Part shown: positions 1 to 8,931 of the stretch, one piece after another | Layout of the letters: each line of letters starts with the position of its first letter | Numbering within the stretch: position 1 is the first letter of the stretch | Program-made: the position numbers and the translations under genes | NCBI GenBank assembly: GCA_012031265.1 | Contig: JAAUTY010000029.1 | Location: 1-50,979, forward strand | Direction: 5' to 3' | Origin: Spirulinaceae cyanobacterium SM2_1_0 | Lineage (GTDB): Bacteria; Cyanobacteriota; Cyanobacteriia; Cyanobacteriales; Spirulinaceae | Length of the DNA: 50,979 nucleotides | The notes under the pieces: generated by a model | What the model saw: only the letters and a program-made list of their open reading frames with translations | Databases searched by the model: none | Told to the model about the DNA's origin: nothing

Positions 1-370
1 CTGAAGCCTGCTGTAAAAGTAGGGGCGAAACCAAAAAAGTAAAACCCGCTAACGGCAAGGGTTTCAGGACTTGTGTATACACAGTAGCCCAGCTTGGGAG
101 AAGGGGTTGGGGGATGTAGACGCGCAGTGGCTTCTCGCAGAGTGGGGAACCGTAACGCCAAAGTGGGATGCACCCGTGCTGAAATCACTGCCAAGCAAGG
201 GTTTCAGCAATTCAGCCCACAAGGTTTGGTATAACTACTACACTTATCCCACCCTAAACCCAGGAGAGCCTTAGATGAGGATTGGCTGCCTTGGCAACCA
301 GAATGACAATTCTCAATTCTTAATGCCTGTAACTGTGAACACACAGCTATGACCGTAAGGGAGACAAATC
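1..370. other. Left-edge intergenic region with hairpin
   Basis: No convincing complete gene is seen. The first 42 bases are open and end in TAA at 40-42, so they could be the last 13 codons of a gene entering from the left, but this is too short to identify. The motif GGGTTTCAG occurs twice (about 59-67 and 200-208). The second copy closes a hairpin with arms GCTGAAA (178-184) and TTTCAGC (202-208). A purine-rich AAGGGAGA lies just before the ATG at 371 and is the probable ribosome-binding site of the next gene. The region might be the edge of a mobile element, but no transposase or terminal repeat can be shown. Confidence 0.35.
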
Positions 371-952
371 ATGTCTGCTGTAACTGAATCAAAAATCAAT
401 AAGAAAAGATGGACGGATGCAGAATTCATGGCTCTGTCCCATGATGGGCATCGCTATGAACTTGTCAACGGAGAACTGATTGACATGGGGAGTTCGGGCG
501 CATTACATAGCAACATCGCGATTATTCTCAGCTCGGCCCTATTTGCGGTCGTCAATGAGCAAAAGCTCGGTGCCCTATTTGACTCCAGCACCGCGTTCAA
601 AATGAAGAATGGCAACCGCCGCTCGCCAGACATTTCCTTTTTTGCGAAAGAACGGTTGCAAGGGATGACGCAGTTACCGACTGGCTTTCTCGATGGCGCA
701 CCCGATCTCATCGTTGAAGTGCTGTCCCCTGGTAATACCGTTGCCGAGATTCATGACAAACTTGTCGAATATTTTGAGAACAGCACTCGTCTCGCTTGGG
801 TGATTCATCCGAGCGAAAACTATGTGTTAGTCTACCGCTCTGCTCAAGAATCGGATCGCCTGCTGAAATCCATGGATGCTTTGGATGGGGAAGATGTGAT
901 TCCCGAATTTATGCTGCCAGTGGCGAATCTGTTTCCAACCACTGCTTTCTGA
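371..952 (+). CDS. Uma2 family endonuclease-like protein (DUF820)
   Basis: This 193-residue protein has the layout of the Uma2/DUF820 family, which is greatly expanded in cyanobacteria and has a PD-(D/E)XK nuclease-like fold. An N-terminal segment carries HRYELVNGEL. A central strand carries RRSPDISFF. It is followed by PDLIVEVLSPGNT, which holds the acidic and glutamate positions of the presumed active site, and then by KLVEYFENSTRLAWVI. Length is normal for the family. The start is supported by AAGGGAGA six bases upstream of the ATG. The biological role of Uma2 proteins is not established, so nuclease activity is inferred from the fold only. A second, larger Uma2 gene lies at the right end of the window. 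Confidence 0.85.
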   Translation: MSAVTESKINKKRWTDAEFMALSHDGHRYELVNGELIDMGSSGALHSNIAIILSSALFAVVNEQKLGALFDSSTAFKMKNGNRRSPDISFFAKERLQGMTQLPTGFLDGAPDLIVEVLSPGNTVAEIHDKLVEYFENSTRLAWVIHPSENYVLVYRSAQESDRLLKSMDALDGEDVIPEFMLPVANLFPTTAF

Positions 953-1009
953 TTCACACCACTTCCAGAGTGAGCGTTGGCGACGCATCTCAACTGCTTG
1001 CCAGACCGA

Positions 1010-1831
1010 TCAATACAGCGCCAGCATTAACTGACGTTGATACTGTTTTGTCAACGCATTCTCATTTCCCAGCCAGCCAAATAGCGCCAGCATGGCTTTG
1101 CGTGCGCCATCGTCGCGGTACTTGCGGCTCGTCTCGACGATCTCGAGCAATCCCTGCAACGCACCCGCATAATCTTCCGCCAGTGCCAACTGAGCAGCGG
1201 CGGCAAACTGACGATCAAGATCGCTGCTCGGAGCTAACTGGGCGGCGGCGTGTAACTCAACTAGGCCCTGGAGCGCTTGGGCGCGGGCATAGGACTCGCG
1301 ATCGCCTGGGTCAATCGCCGCTAATAGGGGCTGTGCATCCGCCGCTTGGCCAATTTGAATCAAGAACTTCGCCGCCGCCAAGGCGACCACCGCTTGCTGC
1401 GGAAACTCGTCAAAGAGGCGGTCAAAGCGCCGCTTCGCCGCCGCGCGATCGCCACTGTCAATCGCAGCCTGCGCTTCTCGCAAGCCGCGATCCAGAGCTG
1501 ATTCCAACTGAAGCTGTTCGCGTAGAAAGGCACGCAACTGCGGCTCCGCCAGCGCGCCGACAAAACCCGGCTGCACCTCACCCTGTTGTACGACGCGCAC
1601 ATCTGGGACACCTTCAACGCCATATTGCCGCGCCAAATCGGGGCTATGGTCGATGTCTACCTTTGCCAGGATGAAATCATACTCGGTGACCAATTTCTCC
1701 AGCAACGGTTTCAGCATCTGACAAGGCCCGCACCAAGTCGCCGCAAAATCGACCACGACGGGCTGCTCGTAGGAAGCCTGCAAGACCGCCGTAGAAAAAT
1801 TAGTGCTTGTGACCTCAACCACAGACCCCAT
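1010..1831 (-). CDS. Thioredoxin-TPR co-chaperone-like protein (CnoX/YbbN type)
   Basis: A 273-residue protein. The thioredoxin domain (about residues 5-110) has the classical active site WCGPC near residue 33 and the cis-proline region GVEGVPDVRV. After it comes an alpha-helical half (about 120-273) with tetratricopeptide-like helices rich in Ala, Leu and Gln. This two-part design is that of CnoX/YbbN, which holds oxidatively damaged clients and passes them to chaperones. The intact CxxC suggests it can also do dithiol exchange, unlike the E. coli protein, whose motif is SxxC. It is transcribed alone, between a Uma2 gene and the TpsB gene. Confidence is high for the domains and moderate for the role. 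Confidence 0.85.
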   Translation of the reverse strand: MGSVVEVTSTNFSTAVLQASYEQPVVVDFAATWCGPCQMLKPLLEKLVTEYDFILAKVDIDHSPDLARQYGVEGVPDVRVVQQGEVQPGFVGALAEPQLRAFLREQLQLESALDRGLREAQAAIDSGDRAAAKRRFDRLFDEFPQQAVVALAAAKFLIQIGQAADAQPLLAAIDPGDRESYARAQALQGLVELHAAAQLAPSSDLDRQFAAAAQLALAEDYAGALQGLLEIVETSRKYRDDGARKAMLALFGWLGNENALTKQYQRQLMLALY

Positions 1832-1916
1832 GATTCATTCACCCCAGCGCGTCAGCCATCTCTCCAAAATTATCAGACTTGGCTGGTTTTTTCATGGTGA
1901 GCCGGAGCGCTCTAGC

Positions 1917-3793
1917 TTAAAAGCGATTGCGAATCACGAAGTAGATGCCGTTGGCTTGCAAGCTATCCCCTGAAGCTGGGATCGACAGTAGCGGAATGCC
2001 CCAATCCAGGCGGGCGGTGAAGGAATCATTCATTTGCCACAATAGGCCGATGCCCGTGCCGAGCAATGTGTCGTTCGCTAGTGTTACATCGCCATTGTTC
2101 CAAGCGGTGCCGAAGTCGATGAAGGGGATGACTTGCAGGAGGCCATTGACGCTGGGGGCGCGGACAATCGGGATTTGGATCTCGGCTGAGAGCAAGGCGG
2201 CATTGTCGGTCAGCAGGGCTTCCTGACGGTAGCCGCGCACCGTGGTGGGGCCGCCGAGGCCGATTTGTTCGAGAGGGACGAGGGGGCGATCGCTCAGTTG
2301 CAGATCACCGCCTAGGATCAAAGGCAACTCCGGCGCGAGCAATTGCACCCATTGCCCCTGACCGCGCCAGGCTAGGAAACCACTGTCCGGCGGGTCAGTC
2401 CTGCTGCTGGCACCGAATAGACCCTCCAGACCGACGCTAAACTGCGAGCGCAAGGCGAGCACATGGCGCTCACTGCGTTGTGTCCACTCCTGGAACAGGC
2501 GCAGGGCGGCGACGCGAGTGCTGCCATTCAGATCCGCGCCGGGTGAGAGGGGGAAGGGACCGATGTCGTCTAGTCCCAGCGTCGTCTGGCTGTCCTGCCA
2601 GGTGAAGGTGAGGCCGACGGCTAGCTCTTGGCGCGGCGTCAGGATCAGCGGCTGCCGGTAACTGAGTTCGTAATAATTGGCGGCTGAGGAGATGTCGAGC
2701 ACATCGAAGGGGTCTTCGATCACGTAGCTGCGACTGATGCCAAAACCAGCACGGATTGTGCCATTGCGGGCATTGACCGGTAGCGTGTAGCTGAGGTCAA
2801 AAACATTGCTGCCCTTGGTGTTGCTGTAGGTGGCAAGGAGTTGGTCGCCATAGCCGGTCAGATTCGCCTGCTCGAACTGGATTTGGCGACGGAAGCTACC
2901 GACACTGGAAATGCGCCAGTTGTCCAGCAGCGGCGTGACAAAGAAGCTCTTGGCTTCGCTGACTTCGACGATGAGGAGACGGGTTTCGGGCGATCGCCCG
3001 CTTGCAGTTCAGCCGAGATATTTTTGATCAGCGGGTCGAGCTGCAAGAGTTGCAGCCCTTCCAGCAGGCGATTAACATTCAGGGGTTTTGAACCCGCCAG
3101 CGCCAGCCGACGGCGAATATAGCTGGGATTGAGCCGCTGGGTGCCATTCACGGTGATCGCTTCCAGGCGGCCCTCGACAATCTGGATTTGAACCTCGCCA
3201 TCGGCAATCGTCTGCGGGGCAATCAGCGCCCCAGAGGAGAGATAACCTTGGTCGAGATATAGTTGCGTGATGACGGCGCGGGCTTGCAACAATTCAGCAA
3301 AGGTCAACTCGCGACCGGTGAAGGGAGCGGTTGCTGCCGCCAGTTCAGCATCACTGAACACAGTGCTGCCGTCAAATTCAAAGCGCTCGACAAAAATGCG
3401 GGTCAGGCCGTCGGGGATTGCCTCGTCCGGCAACTCTGAGGGCAGCGGCGGAGCAAGTAGGTCTTCTGGGGGAGGAAGCGGCTCAGCGGGCAGGGGTGGT
3501 TCTGGCAGAGGCGGTGTCAGCCGGGGCGATCGGGGTGTTTCTAGTTGCCGTGCAGGAGCTGGGATTGGGGCAGTTTGTGGAGGGAGCGACGCCACCAGGG
3601 CTAGCGGCGGGTCAAGCGATTGGGTGGCTGGGAATTGCGTGAGCTTTGTGAGTGGCGGATCTGGGGTTGAGACGGTGAGGTTGGCGATCGCCGCTGCCGC
3701 TGCTGTTGATGACTGCGCGTGAGTCAGGGCAGTTGCAACCACGAGACTCCCCAGTAATCCCACCCCCGATTCCAATAGAGCGTAAGTCTTCAT
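1917..3793 (-). pseudogene. TpsB outer-membrane transporter (ShlB/FhaC/HecB family), single-base frameshift
   Basis: The reading begins with a signal peptide (MKTYALLESGVGLLGSLVVA), followed by a proline-rich linker and POTRA-type domains (RIFVERFEFDGSTVFSDAEL; VEGRLEAITVNGTQRLNPSY). The C-terminal beta-barrel ends in RNRF, with the terminal Phe usual for barrel proteins. The frame is broken near 2985-2990: after AELQAGDRP the original frame runs into unrelated residues, while the continuing frame gives ETRLLIVEVSEAKSFFVTP. One extra G restores an approximately 625-residue protein, the normal TpsB size. The break touches a HIP1 site. An upstream in-frame ATG at 3808 is also possible. The gene is divergent from its presumed substrate, the TpsA gene at 4109. 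Either the transporter is dead or the base was lost in sequencing. Confidence 0.85.
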
Positions 3794-3994
3794 ATAAATC
3801 TTCGGCATCGTGATGACGGAATTCCTAGCCCAGTTTTTGATGCCAATGCACAGCTAACTAATTGAGATTAAGGAAAATTAAATAAGTCCTTAAGGAATGG
3901 CAATAATTGCTATTTCTTAAGCTTTTCCGCCAGTCAAATCGGAGAGACTTGACGGCATTTTTTTTTTGATCGTTTAATGCAGCTATGACTAGGC

Positions 3995-4000
3995 TAAAAT
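3995..4000 (+). promoter_or_regulatory. Possible -10 element for the TpsA gene
   Basis: TAAAAT lies about 110 bases before the TpsA start, in the AT-rich gap between the divergent tpsB and tpsA genes. No good -35 box is seen at the usual spacing, so this is only a candidate. The gap also carries a long T-run near 3959-3967. Confidence 0.3.
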
Positions 4001-4108
4001 TGCGAGTGTGATCGCGAAAAAGAATTGAAACTTTGACAGCAGCTGATCGCGATCTCCAGAAACTTTCAGATTACCCCCACCACCATGTTGATCCCGTAGA
4101 GGTTTGCG

Positions 4109-6688
4109 ATGTGTCGCTCTCAGCCCAGTGTCTGGTTTACACTGCTACTGCTATTCAGCATTGGTGTTGATCGTACAGCGGTTCAAGCACAAGTTAATAG
4201 CGACGCGACATTGGGTACAACGGTGAGCGGTGGGCCGAACTTTACAGTTACCGGCGGCACGACTGCTGGCGCGAATCTCTTTCATAGTTTTAGCGAGTTT
4301 TCCATTCCTACAGGGAGTGAAGCATTTTTTAATAACAATGCGGCGATTGAAAATATTTTCAGTCGGGTCACGGGTGGCGGCATTTCCAACATCGACGGCG
4401 TGATTCGCGCCAATGGGTCAGCGAATTTATTCTTGCTCAATCCGGCGGGGATTATTTTTGGGCCGAATGCAACGCTGAATCTCGGTGGCTCCTTTTTCGC
4501 CTCCACAGCCGAGCGGGTAATCTTTGCTGATGGCTTCCAGTTCGTGACCGGTGCGCCGACGGCGGAACCGCTGCTGACGGTGAGCGTGCCGAGTGGCTTG
4601 CTGCTAGGGGCGAATTCGGGGGCGATACAAGTGAATGGTCTCGGCCACGAGCTGACGGCGACCAATCCGGGCTTGAGTCCGGCCCTGGGTGCGGGGGCGA
4701 GCCCGAGCGGCTTGCGGGTGAACTTGGGGCAGGGGATCGGTTTGGTGGGGAGTGCGATCGCCTTTAATGGCGGCATTCTCACCGCGCCCAGTGGTCGCCT
4801 CGAACTCGGCGCAATCACTGACGGCACGGTCGGCCTTGCGCCTACTGCCAACGGTTTTGCCGCCGACTATAGTGCCGCCAGTTCCTTCGGGGCGATCGCC
4901 CTGAGCCAAGCAGCACTGCTCGACACCAGCGGCTTCGCCGGCAACGCGGCGGTGCAGATTCAAGCCGGTCGTTTAACCCTGTCAGGTGGCTCGCTAGTCT
5001 TGATGCAAAATCAGGGCATTACTCCTGATGACAGGCTCACCGCTCGGGTAGCGAGGGATATAGTACTCACCGGCACCGATCCGGAAGTGCAGCTTAAGAG
5101 CGGCTTCTTCTCAGAATCCGTGGGCGCAGGACGAACCGCCGACGTGCAGGTGTCAGCAGTCAATCTCCAGATTATCGAGGGAGCCAATATCCGCTCGTCG
5201 GCTTATGCGACCGGCGCAGGGGGCAATATTACCGTCGCTGTTGAGCAACGCCTTGCTATCCTCGGCTTTGCACCCAGCAATCCTATTTTGACCAGCACCA
5301 TCAATACCGGAACCTTTGGGGCGGGGGATAGCGGGGCGATCGCCATTACCGCCCACCAAATTGACATGACCAACGGCGGCACGATCTCATCACCAACCTT
5401 GGCGACGGGTCGGGGTGGTAGTACGCTTGTCCGAGCGGTTGAGTTGGATGCGCGTGGAACCAGCCCCACGGGAACCCCCAGTGGCGTTGCCAATACAGTC
5501 ATTGGCTCCGGTGACGGGGGTGCGATCCGGCTCGAAGTCGCCCGTCTGCGTTTGAGTGACGGTGCTGAAGTCGGCACGTCCACTCTCCATCGGGGCAACG
5601 CGGGCAAAATCGTCGTCCAGGCTACCGAGGCGATCGCCGTTCTCGGTCTCGCCGATCCGACCCAGCCCGCTACCGCCAGCGAGATTGCGTCGGCGGCTCC
5701 CCTAGTCTCACCGACGTTCCAAGCCATCTTCGGCCTGCTGCCCGTGCCAACCGGCAACGCTGGGAATGTCACGGTGGTGACGCCCAGCCTCCACATTGCT
5801 GACCGAGCCGCTGTCAGTGCCCTGAGCCAGGGCAGGGGCAGTAGCGGCCGCGTGACAGTGCGGGCGGGGGAGATCGAGATCGCTCGTCAGGGGCAAATCA
5901 CGACAGCAACGGCGTCGGGGCAAAGAGGAAATATCGTGGTCGCGGCTGACCGGCTCGTGCTGACCGATGGCGGGGCGATCGTCGCCAATGCCCTGACTGG
6001 CGATGGCGGCAACATTGACCTCAATATCAGCGAACTCCTGCTCCTACGCCGCAACAGCCTGATTTCGGCAGAAGCAGGTGGCGCAGGCAACGGCGGCAAT
6101 ATCACCATCAACATTCCCAACGGCTTCATCGTCGCCGTGCCGGGGGAAAACAGCGACATCATCGCCAACGCTGTTGCGGGCAATGGTGGCAACATCAACA
6201 TCACAGCTACCGGCATCTTCGGCCTCGAATTCCGCGATCAATTGACGGCATTCAGCGACATCTCTGCCAGCTCACAGTTCGGCATCAGCGGCACGATAAC
6301 GATTTCTAACCCCAATATCAATCCAGCGGCACTGGACATCAAACTCACCAACGCAGTCCTCGACCCCAATCAACAAGTCGCCCAAGGCTGTGACACCATT
6401 GGTAATAACCGCTTCATCGCCACCGGGCGCGGTGGCTTGCCCGAAAATCCGGGTAACTTGCGCCGCAGCTCGGTAGTGTGGGGCGATGTCCGTGAGCTGT
6501 CTGGTTTTCGGACGACGGCTCCGGCAGCTGCACCACCCTCTGTACAGGCGGAACCGCCACTAGTTGAAGCGACGGGCTGGCGGGAAAATAGCGATGGCAC
6601 GGTCGAGATCTATGCCCAGGCGGCATCACCCGTCGCCATGGCGGTAATGGCCTGTAACCTAGCTGGCTCTTCATCTGGAGCTGAATGA
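4109..6688 (+). CDS. TpsA-type exoprotein with filamentous haemagglutinin N-terminal secretion domain
   Basis: An 859-residue secreted protein. A signal peptide (about residues 1-27, ending VQAQ) leads into the TPS secretion domain, with HSFSEFSIP, FFNN and the hallmark NPAGIIFGPNA around residues 110-125. The rest is a Gly/Ala/Asn-rich beta-helix made of repeats such as GNGGNITI and GDGGAIRL. The C-terminus has the cysteine and GRGGLPENP motif common in cyanobacterial haemagglutinin-like proteins. Family knowledge says the TPS domain is recognised by the POTRA domains of a partner TpsB, which exports the protein to the cell surface. The partner sits divergently at 1917-3793 but is frameshifted. 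The adhesin or surface role is inferred. Confidence 0.9.
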   Translation: MCRSQPSVWFTLLLLFSIGVDRTAVQAQVNSDATLGTTVSGGPNFTVTGGTTAGANLFHSFSEFSIPTGSEAFFNNNAAIENIFSRVTGGGISNIDGVIRANGSANLFLLNPAGIIFGPNATLNLGGSFFASTAERVIFADGFQFVTGAPTAEPLLTVSVPSGLLLGANSGAIQVNGLGHELTATNPGLSPALGAGASPSGLRVNLGQGIGLVGSAIAFNGGILTAPSGRLELGAITDGTVGLAPTANGFAADYSAASSFGAIALSQAALLDTSGFAGNAAVQIQAGRLTLSGGSLVLMQNQGITPDDRLTARVARDIVLTGTDPEVQLKSGFFSESVGAGRTADVQVSAVNLQIIEGANIRSSAYATGAGGNITVAVEQRLAILGFAPSNPILTSTINTGTFGAGDSGAIAITAHQIDMTNGGTISSPTLATGRGGSTLVRAVELDARGTSPTGTPSGVANTVIGSGDGGAIRLEVARLRLSDGAEVGTSTLHRGNAGKIVVQATEAIAVLGLADPTQPATASEIASAAPLVSPTFQAIFGLLPVPTGNAGNVTVVTPSLHIADRAAVSALSQGRGSSGRVTVRAGEIEIARQGQITTATASGQRGNIVVAADRLVLTDGGAIVANALTGDGGNIDLNISELLLLRRNSLISAEAGGAGNGGNITINIPNGFIVAVPGENSDIIANAVAGNGGNINITATGIFGLEFRDQLTAFSDISASSQFGISGTITISNPNINPAALDIKLTNAVLDPNQQVAQGCDTIGNNRFIATGRGGLPENPGNLRRSSVVWGDVRELSGFRTTAPAAAPPSVQAEPPLVEATGWRENSDGTVEIYAQAASPVAMAVMACNLAGSSSGAE

Positions 6689-6803
6689 AATGACATTCTC
6701 CCCCCTCCGTTTGGGCTGTTGGCAAAGCCGGTGCTGTAGGAGCATCGGGCTTACCGCTAGGCTATTGATGCCGAGCAGTACCAGCCCCGGGGCAAAGTCC
6801 GGG

Positions 6804-7037
6804 CTAAAAATCACTGTAGCCAGGTCGCGTCCGTGGGCGCTGCTGTCGTTGCTGGCGCTGCTGACGGCGATCGCTGAGGTAGACCAGCGCAAAACCGGCT
6901 TGCAAGAATAGGGCTAATCCGTAGGTTCGCAGGAGTGGGTTGACCGCCAGACCCGAAAACGCGCTGAAACCGCTGGCCGCCCACAAGGCGAGCAGCGTCA
7001 CATAGGTCAGCTTGGGGTTGAGCTTGAGTCGTTTCAT
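6804..7037 (-). CDS. Small two-helix membrane protein
   Basis: A 77-residue protein with two hydrophobic segments (about residues 10-30, VTLLALWAASGFSAFSGLAV, and 38-55, TYGLALFLQAGFALVYL). A very basic, Gln/Arg-repetitive tail (RRQQRQQRQQRPRTRP) probably faces the cytoplasm. No family is recognised. Membrane-like composition and a plausible topology make it more likely real than the overlapping ORF on the other strand. It lies tail-to-tail with the TpsA gene. No clear ribosome-binding site is visible. Confidence 0.55.
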   Translation of the reverse strand: MKRLKLNPKLTYVTLLALWAASGFSAFSGLAVNPLLRTYGLALFLQAGFALVYLSDRRQQRQQRQQRPRTRPGYSDF

Positions 7038-7265
7038 TGGGTTGTGGGGGCACTGGTGCAGCGGCTGCCCGCCATTGTAGGGGGAGTTGGCGCGGTTAAC
7101 CGCACACCAGACCGTCAGGGCTGCCGATTTCAGGCCAGCAATTCGGTTAATCCCTGCCCAGGGGTTCGGTTAAGCCCCAAGGCAAGGTCACTCAGGTTTT
7201 ATAAAGTATTAGTACAGACGAGTAACGTCAACGTAACACAGCGAACGCTACGTCGCTTGCGACTT

Positions 7266-7610
7266 ATGAACAATCTCGAACGCACCTCAGAGTTTTCCCA
7301 CGGCAAAGGCCCAGAGACCAACTTCCTCTGGCAGTATGTCCAAGGCCTTGACCCAGAAACCAGTGCTCAACTCTCCAAGCCCTCCCTAGAAGCGGTGCAG
7401 GTGATGGAGCACAATATCGTCGGCATGTTGGGACACTTGCCCCGCGAGCAATTTGATGTCGCGATCACGACGAATCGTGAGCACCTCGGCCGCTTGCTGG
7501 CTTCGGCGATGATTGGGGGCTACTTTTTGCACAATGCCGAGCAGCGCTTGGGCTTTGAACGCCACCTGCAAGGCGCACTGGAGGGCGATCGCCCCGAAGC
7601 AGACGCCTAA
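7266..7610 (+). CDS. DUF760 domain protein
   Basis: A 114-residue protein from ATG 7266. It matches my recollection of the DUF760 family, found in cyanobacteria and plastids: NFLWQYVQGLDPETSAQLSKP, then VMEHNIVGMLGHLP, FDVAITTNREHLGRLLASAMIGGYFL and NAEQRLGFE. The open frame extends upstream to 7044, but family similarity begins only at this ATG and the upstream part looks non-coding. The protein is soluble and probably helical. Its function is unknown. It stands alone, followed by an opposing gene. Confidence 0.8.
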   Translation: MNNLERTSEFSHGKGPETNFLWQYVQGLDPETSAQLSKPSLEAVQVMEHNIVGMLGHLPREQFDVAITTNREHLGRLLASAMIGGYFLHNAEQRLGFERHLQGALEGDRPEADA

Positions 7611-7758
7611 AAATTTGCACCTCATTGCGGGAGGGGCGCTCGGGAGGCTTGTCGGCGTCTCTCCCTGCTGGTGCGCATGTCCAACTGAGACCGGCCGGGG
7701 TCAATGAGTCCGGCGGCGACCGTTCTCGACACCCTTCGGCGCAGCGGCGGGTGTCTCT

Positions 7759-8052
7759 CTAAGCGTCGCGCTCCGGCTCTTGGACATTGCCATTCACGGA
7801 GCTGAGCTGCTGACGAACATCATCGATCGCCAGGTTCAGTTGTGCGATCTTGGCTTCCAAACTGCGGCGAGCTTGCTCGATGCGCGCCTCCGAGACTTCG
7901 CGGCTCGTCTCACCGGCCGGGAGTGGCTCGTCAGTCAGCTCAGCGTTGAGACGCTGGCGGGAGGCCGCGATCGCGCCGATCGTGCCGCCGACGAGTCCGC
8001 CCAGCAAGACCCCGAGGAAAAAACCACCTGTAAAACCGTCGCGCTGACTCAT
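7759..8052 (-). CDS. Membrane-anchored glycine-zipper/coiled-coil protein
   Basis: A 97-residue protein with a single N-terminal hydrophobic segment (about residues 8-28) rich in glycine (GFFLGVLLGGLVGGTIGAIA), a glycine-zipper pattern. It is followed by a charged helical tail (ARRSLEAKIAQLNLAIDDVRQQL) with heptad spacing typical of a coiled coil. Cyanobacterial YtxH-like proteins look similar, but no specific family is claimed. It lies 46 bases downstream of upp on the same strand, so it may be co-transcribed. Confidence 0.65.
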   Translation of the reverse strand: MSQRDGFTGGFFLGVLLGGLVGGTIGAIAASRQRLNAELTDEPLPAGETSREVSEARIEQARRSLEAKIAQLNLAIDDVRQQLSSVNGNVQEPERDA

Positions 8053-8098
8053 AACCTTACTGTCTGCTGTCGTGCTGCTGGCTCAAGAGAGGCATGGA

Positions 8099-8755
8099 CT
8101 AGGCGGGTGTACCGAAGGCGCGATCGCCCGCATCGCCCAACCCAGGCACAATATACCCTTTCTCGTTCAAACCTTCGTCAATGGTAGCGGTGTAAATCTG
8201 CAAACTGGCGTAAAGCTGGCTCAATTTCTGTAACGCGGGCGGTGCAGCGACGATCGAGATGATCCGGATCAGGGCGGGATCGGCTCCCCGCTGCGTCAAC
8301 TCCTGCATCGCCGACAGGATAGAACCACCCGTCGCCAGCATCGGCTCCAGGATCAACACGCGCGTCTGGGGTAGTAGCTCACTCGGCAGCTTGTTGAGAT
8401 AGCAACTGGCTTCTAACGTTTCCTCATTGCGAACCAAGCCGAGGTGATAGGTCGAGGCGAGCGGCAACAGGCCCTGCGCGCCCTCAAACAGCGAGAGACC
8501 CGCGCGCAAGATCGGCACGATCGCCATCGGTTGCGTCGGGTCGATCAGCGTGGCTGGACAGTCACCCAGTGGAGTCTGGACAACCGTATCCTCGGTCGGT
8601 AGCCAATTGCGGCAGGCTTCGTAGGTCAGCCAGCGACCCAGTTCGCTCATGGCGCTTTTGAACAGCACCGAGGGCGTATCGCGATCGCGCGCCACGCCCA
8701 ACCAATGTTTGATCAGCGGATGGTCAGGCACGTAGACGCGCATCTGTAGAGTCAT
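8099..8755 (-). CDS. upp: Uracil phosphoribosyltransferase, cyanobacterial/plant-type
   Basis: The enzyme converts uracil and PRPP to UMP in pyrimidine salvage. About 218 residues from the ATG at 8755 (MTLQMRVYVPDHPLIKHW); an in-frame ATG 11 codons upstream is less likely because family similarity starts here. Visible motifs are the PRPP loop EPMLATGGS, the VPILRAGLSL segment, and the uracil-binding tail DEGLNEKGYIVPGLGDAGD. EPML in place of DPML is, as I recall, typical of the cyanobacterial and plant branch. It lies 176 bases downstream of ppsA on the same strand. A second upp paralogue of the bacterial type is at 48202. Confidence 0.92.
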   Translation of the reverse strand: MTLQMRVYVPDHPLIKHWLGVARDRDTPSVLFKSAMSELGRWLTYEACRNWLPTEDTVVQTPLGDCPATLIDPTQPMAIVPILRAGLSLFEGAQGLLPLASTYHLGLVRNEETLEASCYLNKLPSELLPQTRVLILEPMLATGGSILSAMQELTQRGADPALIRIISIVAAPPALQKLSQLYASLQIYTATIDEGLNEKGYIVPGLGDAGDRAFGTPA

Positions 8756-8931
8756 GCCAAGTCGGCTCCCGAACCCAAAATCGCCCAAATTATCATACAG
8801 CGATTTTAGCCACTGCGAGCCGCCGCCACACGCTGGGCAGAATGGGTGGCGGCAGCGAGCGGGTGGACTGGTTGTGCGTGAGGGGTTGCGGCGCGATCGC
8901 CCGCAATCATGCCAAGCCTGGGCAAGCCTGA

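Noticed and set aside
178-208. Hairpin and repeated GGGTTTCAG near the left edge as a CRISPR or IS end
   Set aside because: Only two copies of a nine-base motif, no regular spacing, no cas or transposase gene in reach.
796-1674. 292-residue plus-strand ORF
   Set aside because: It lies opposite the thioredoxin-TPR gene and its sequence is low-complexity Arg/Pro/Ser.
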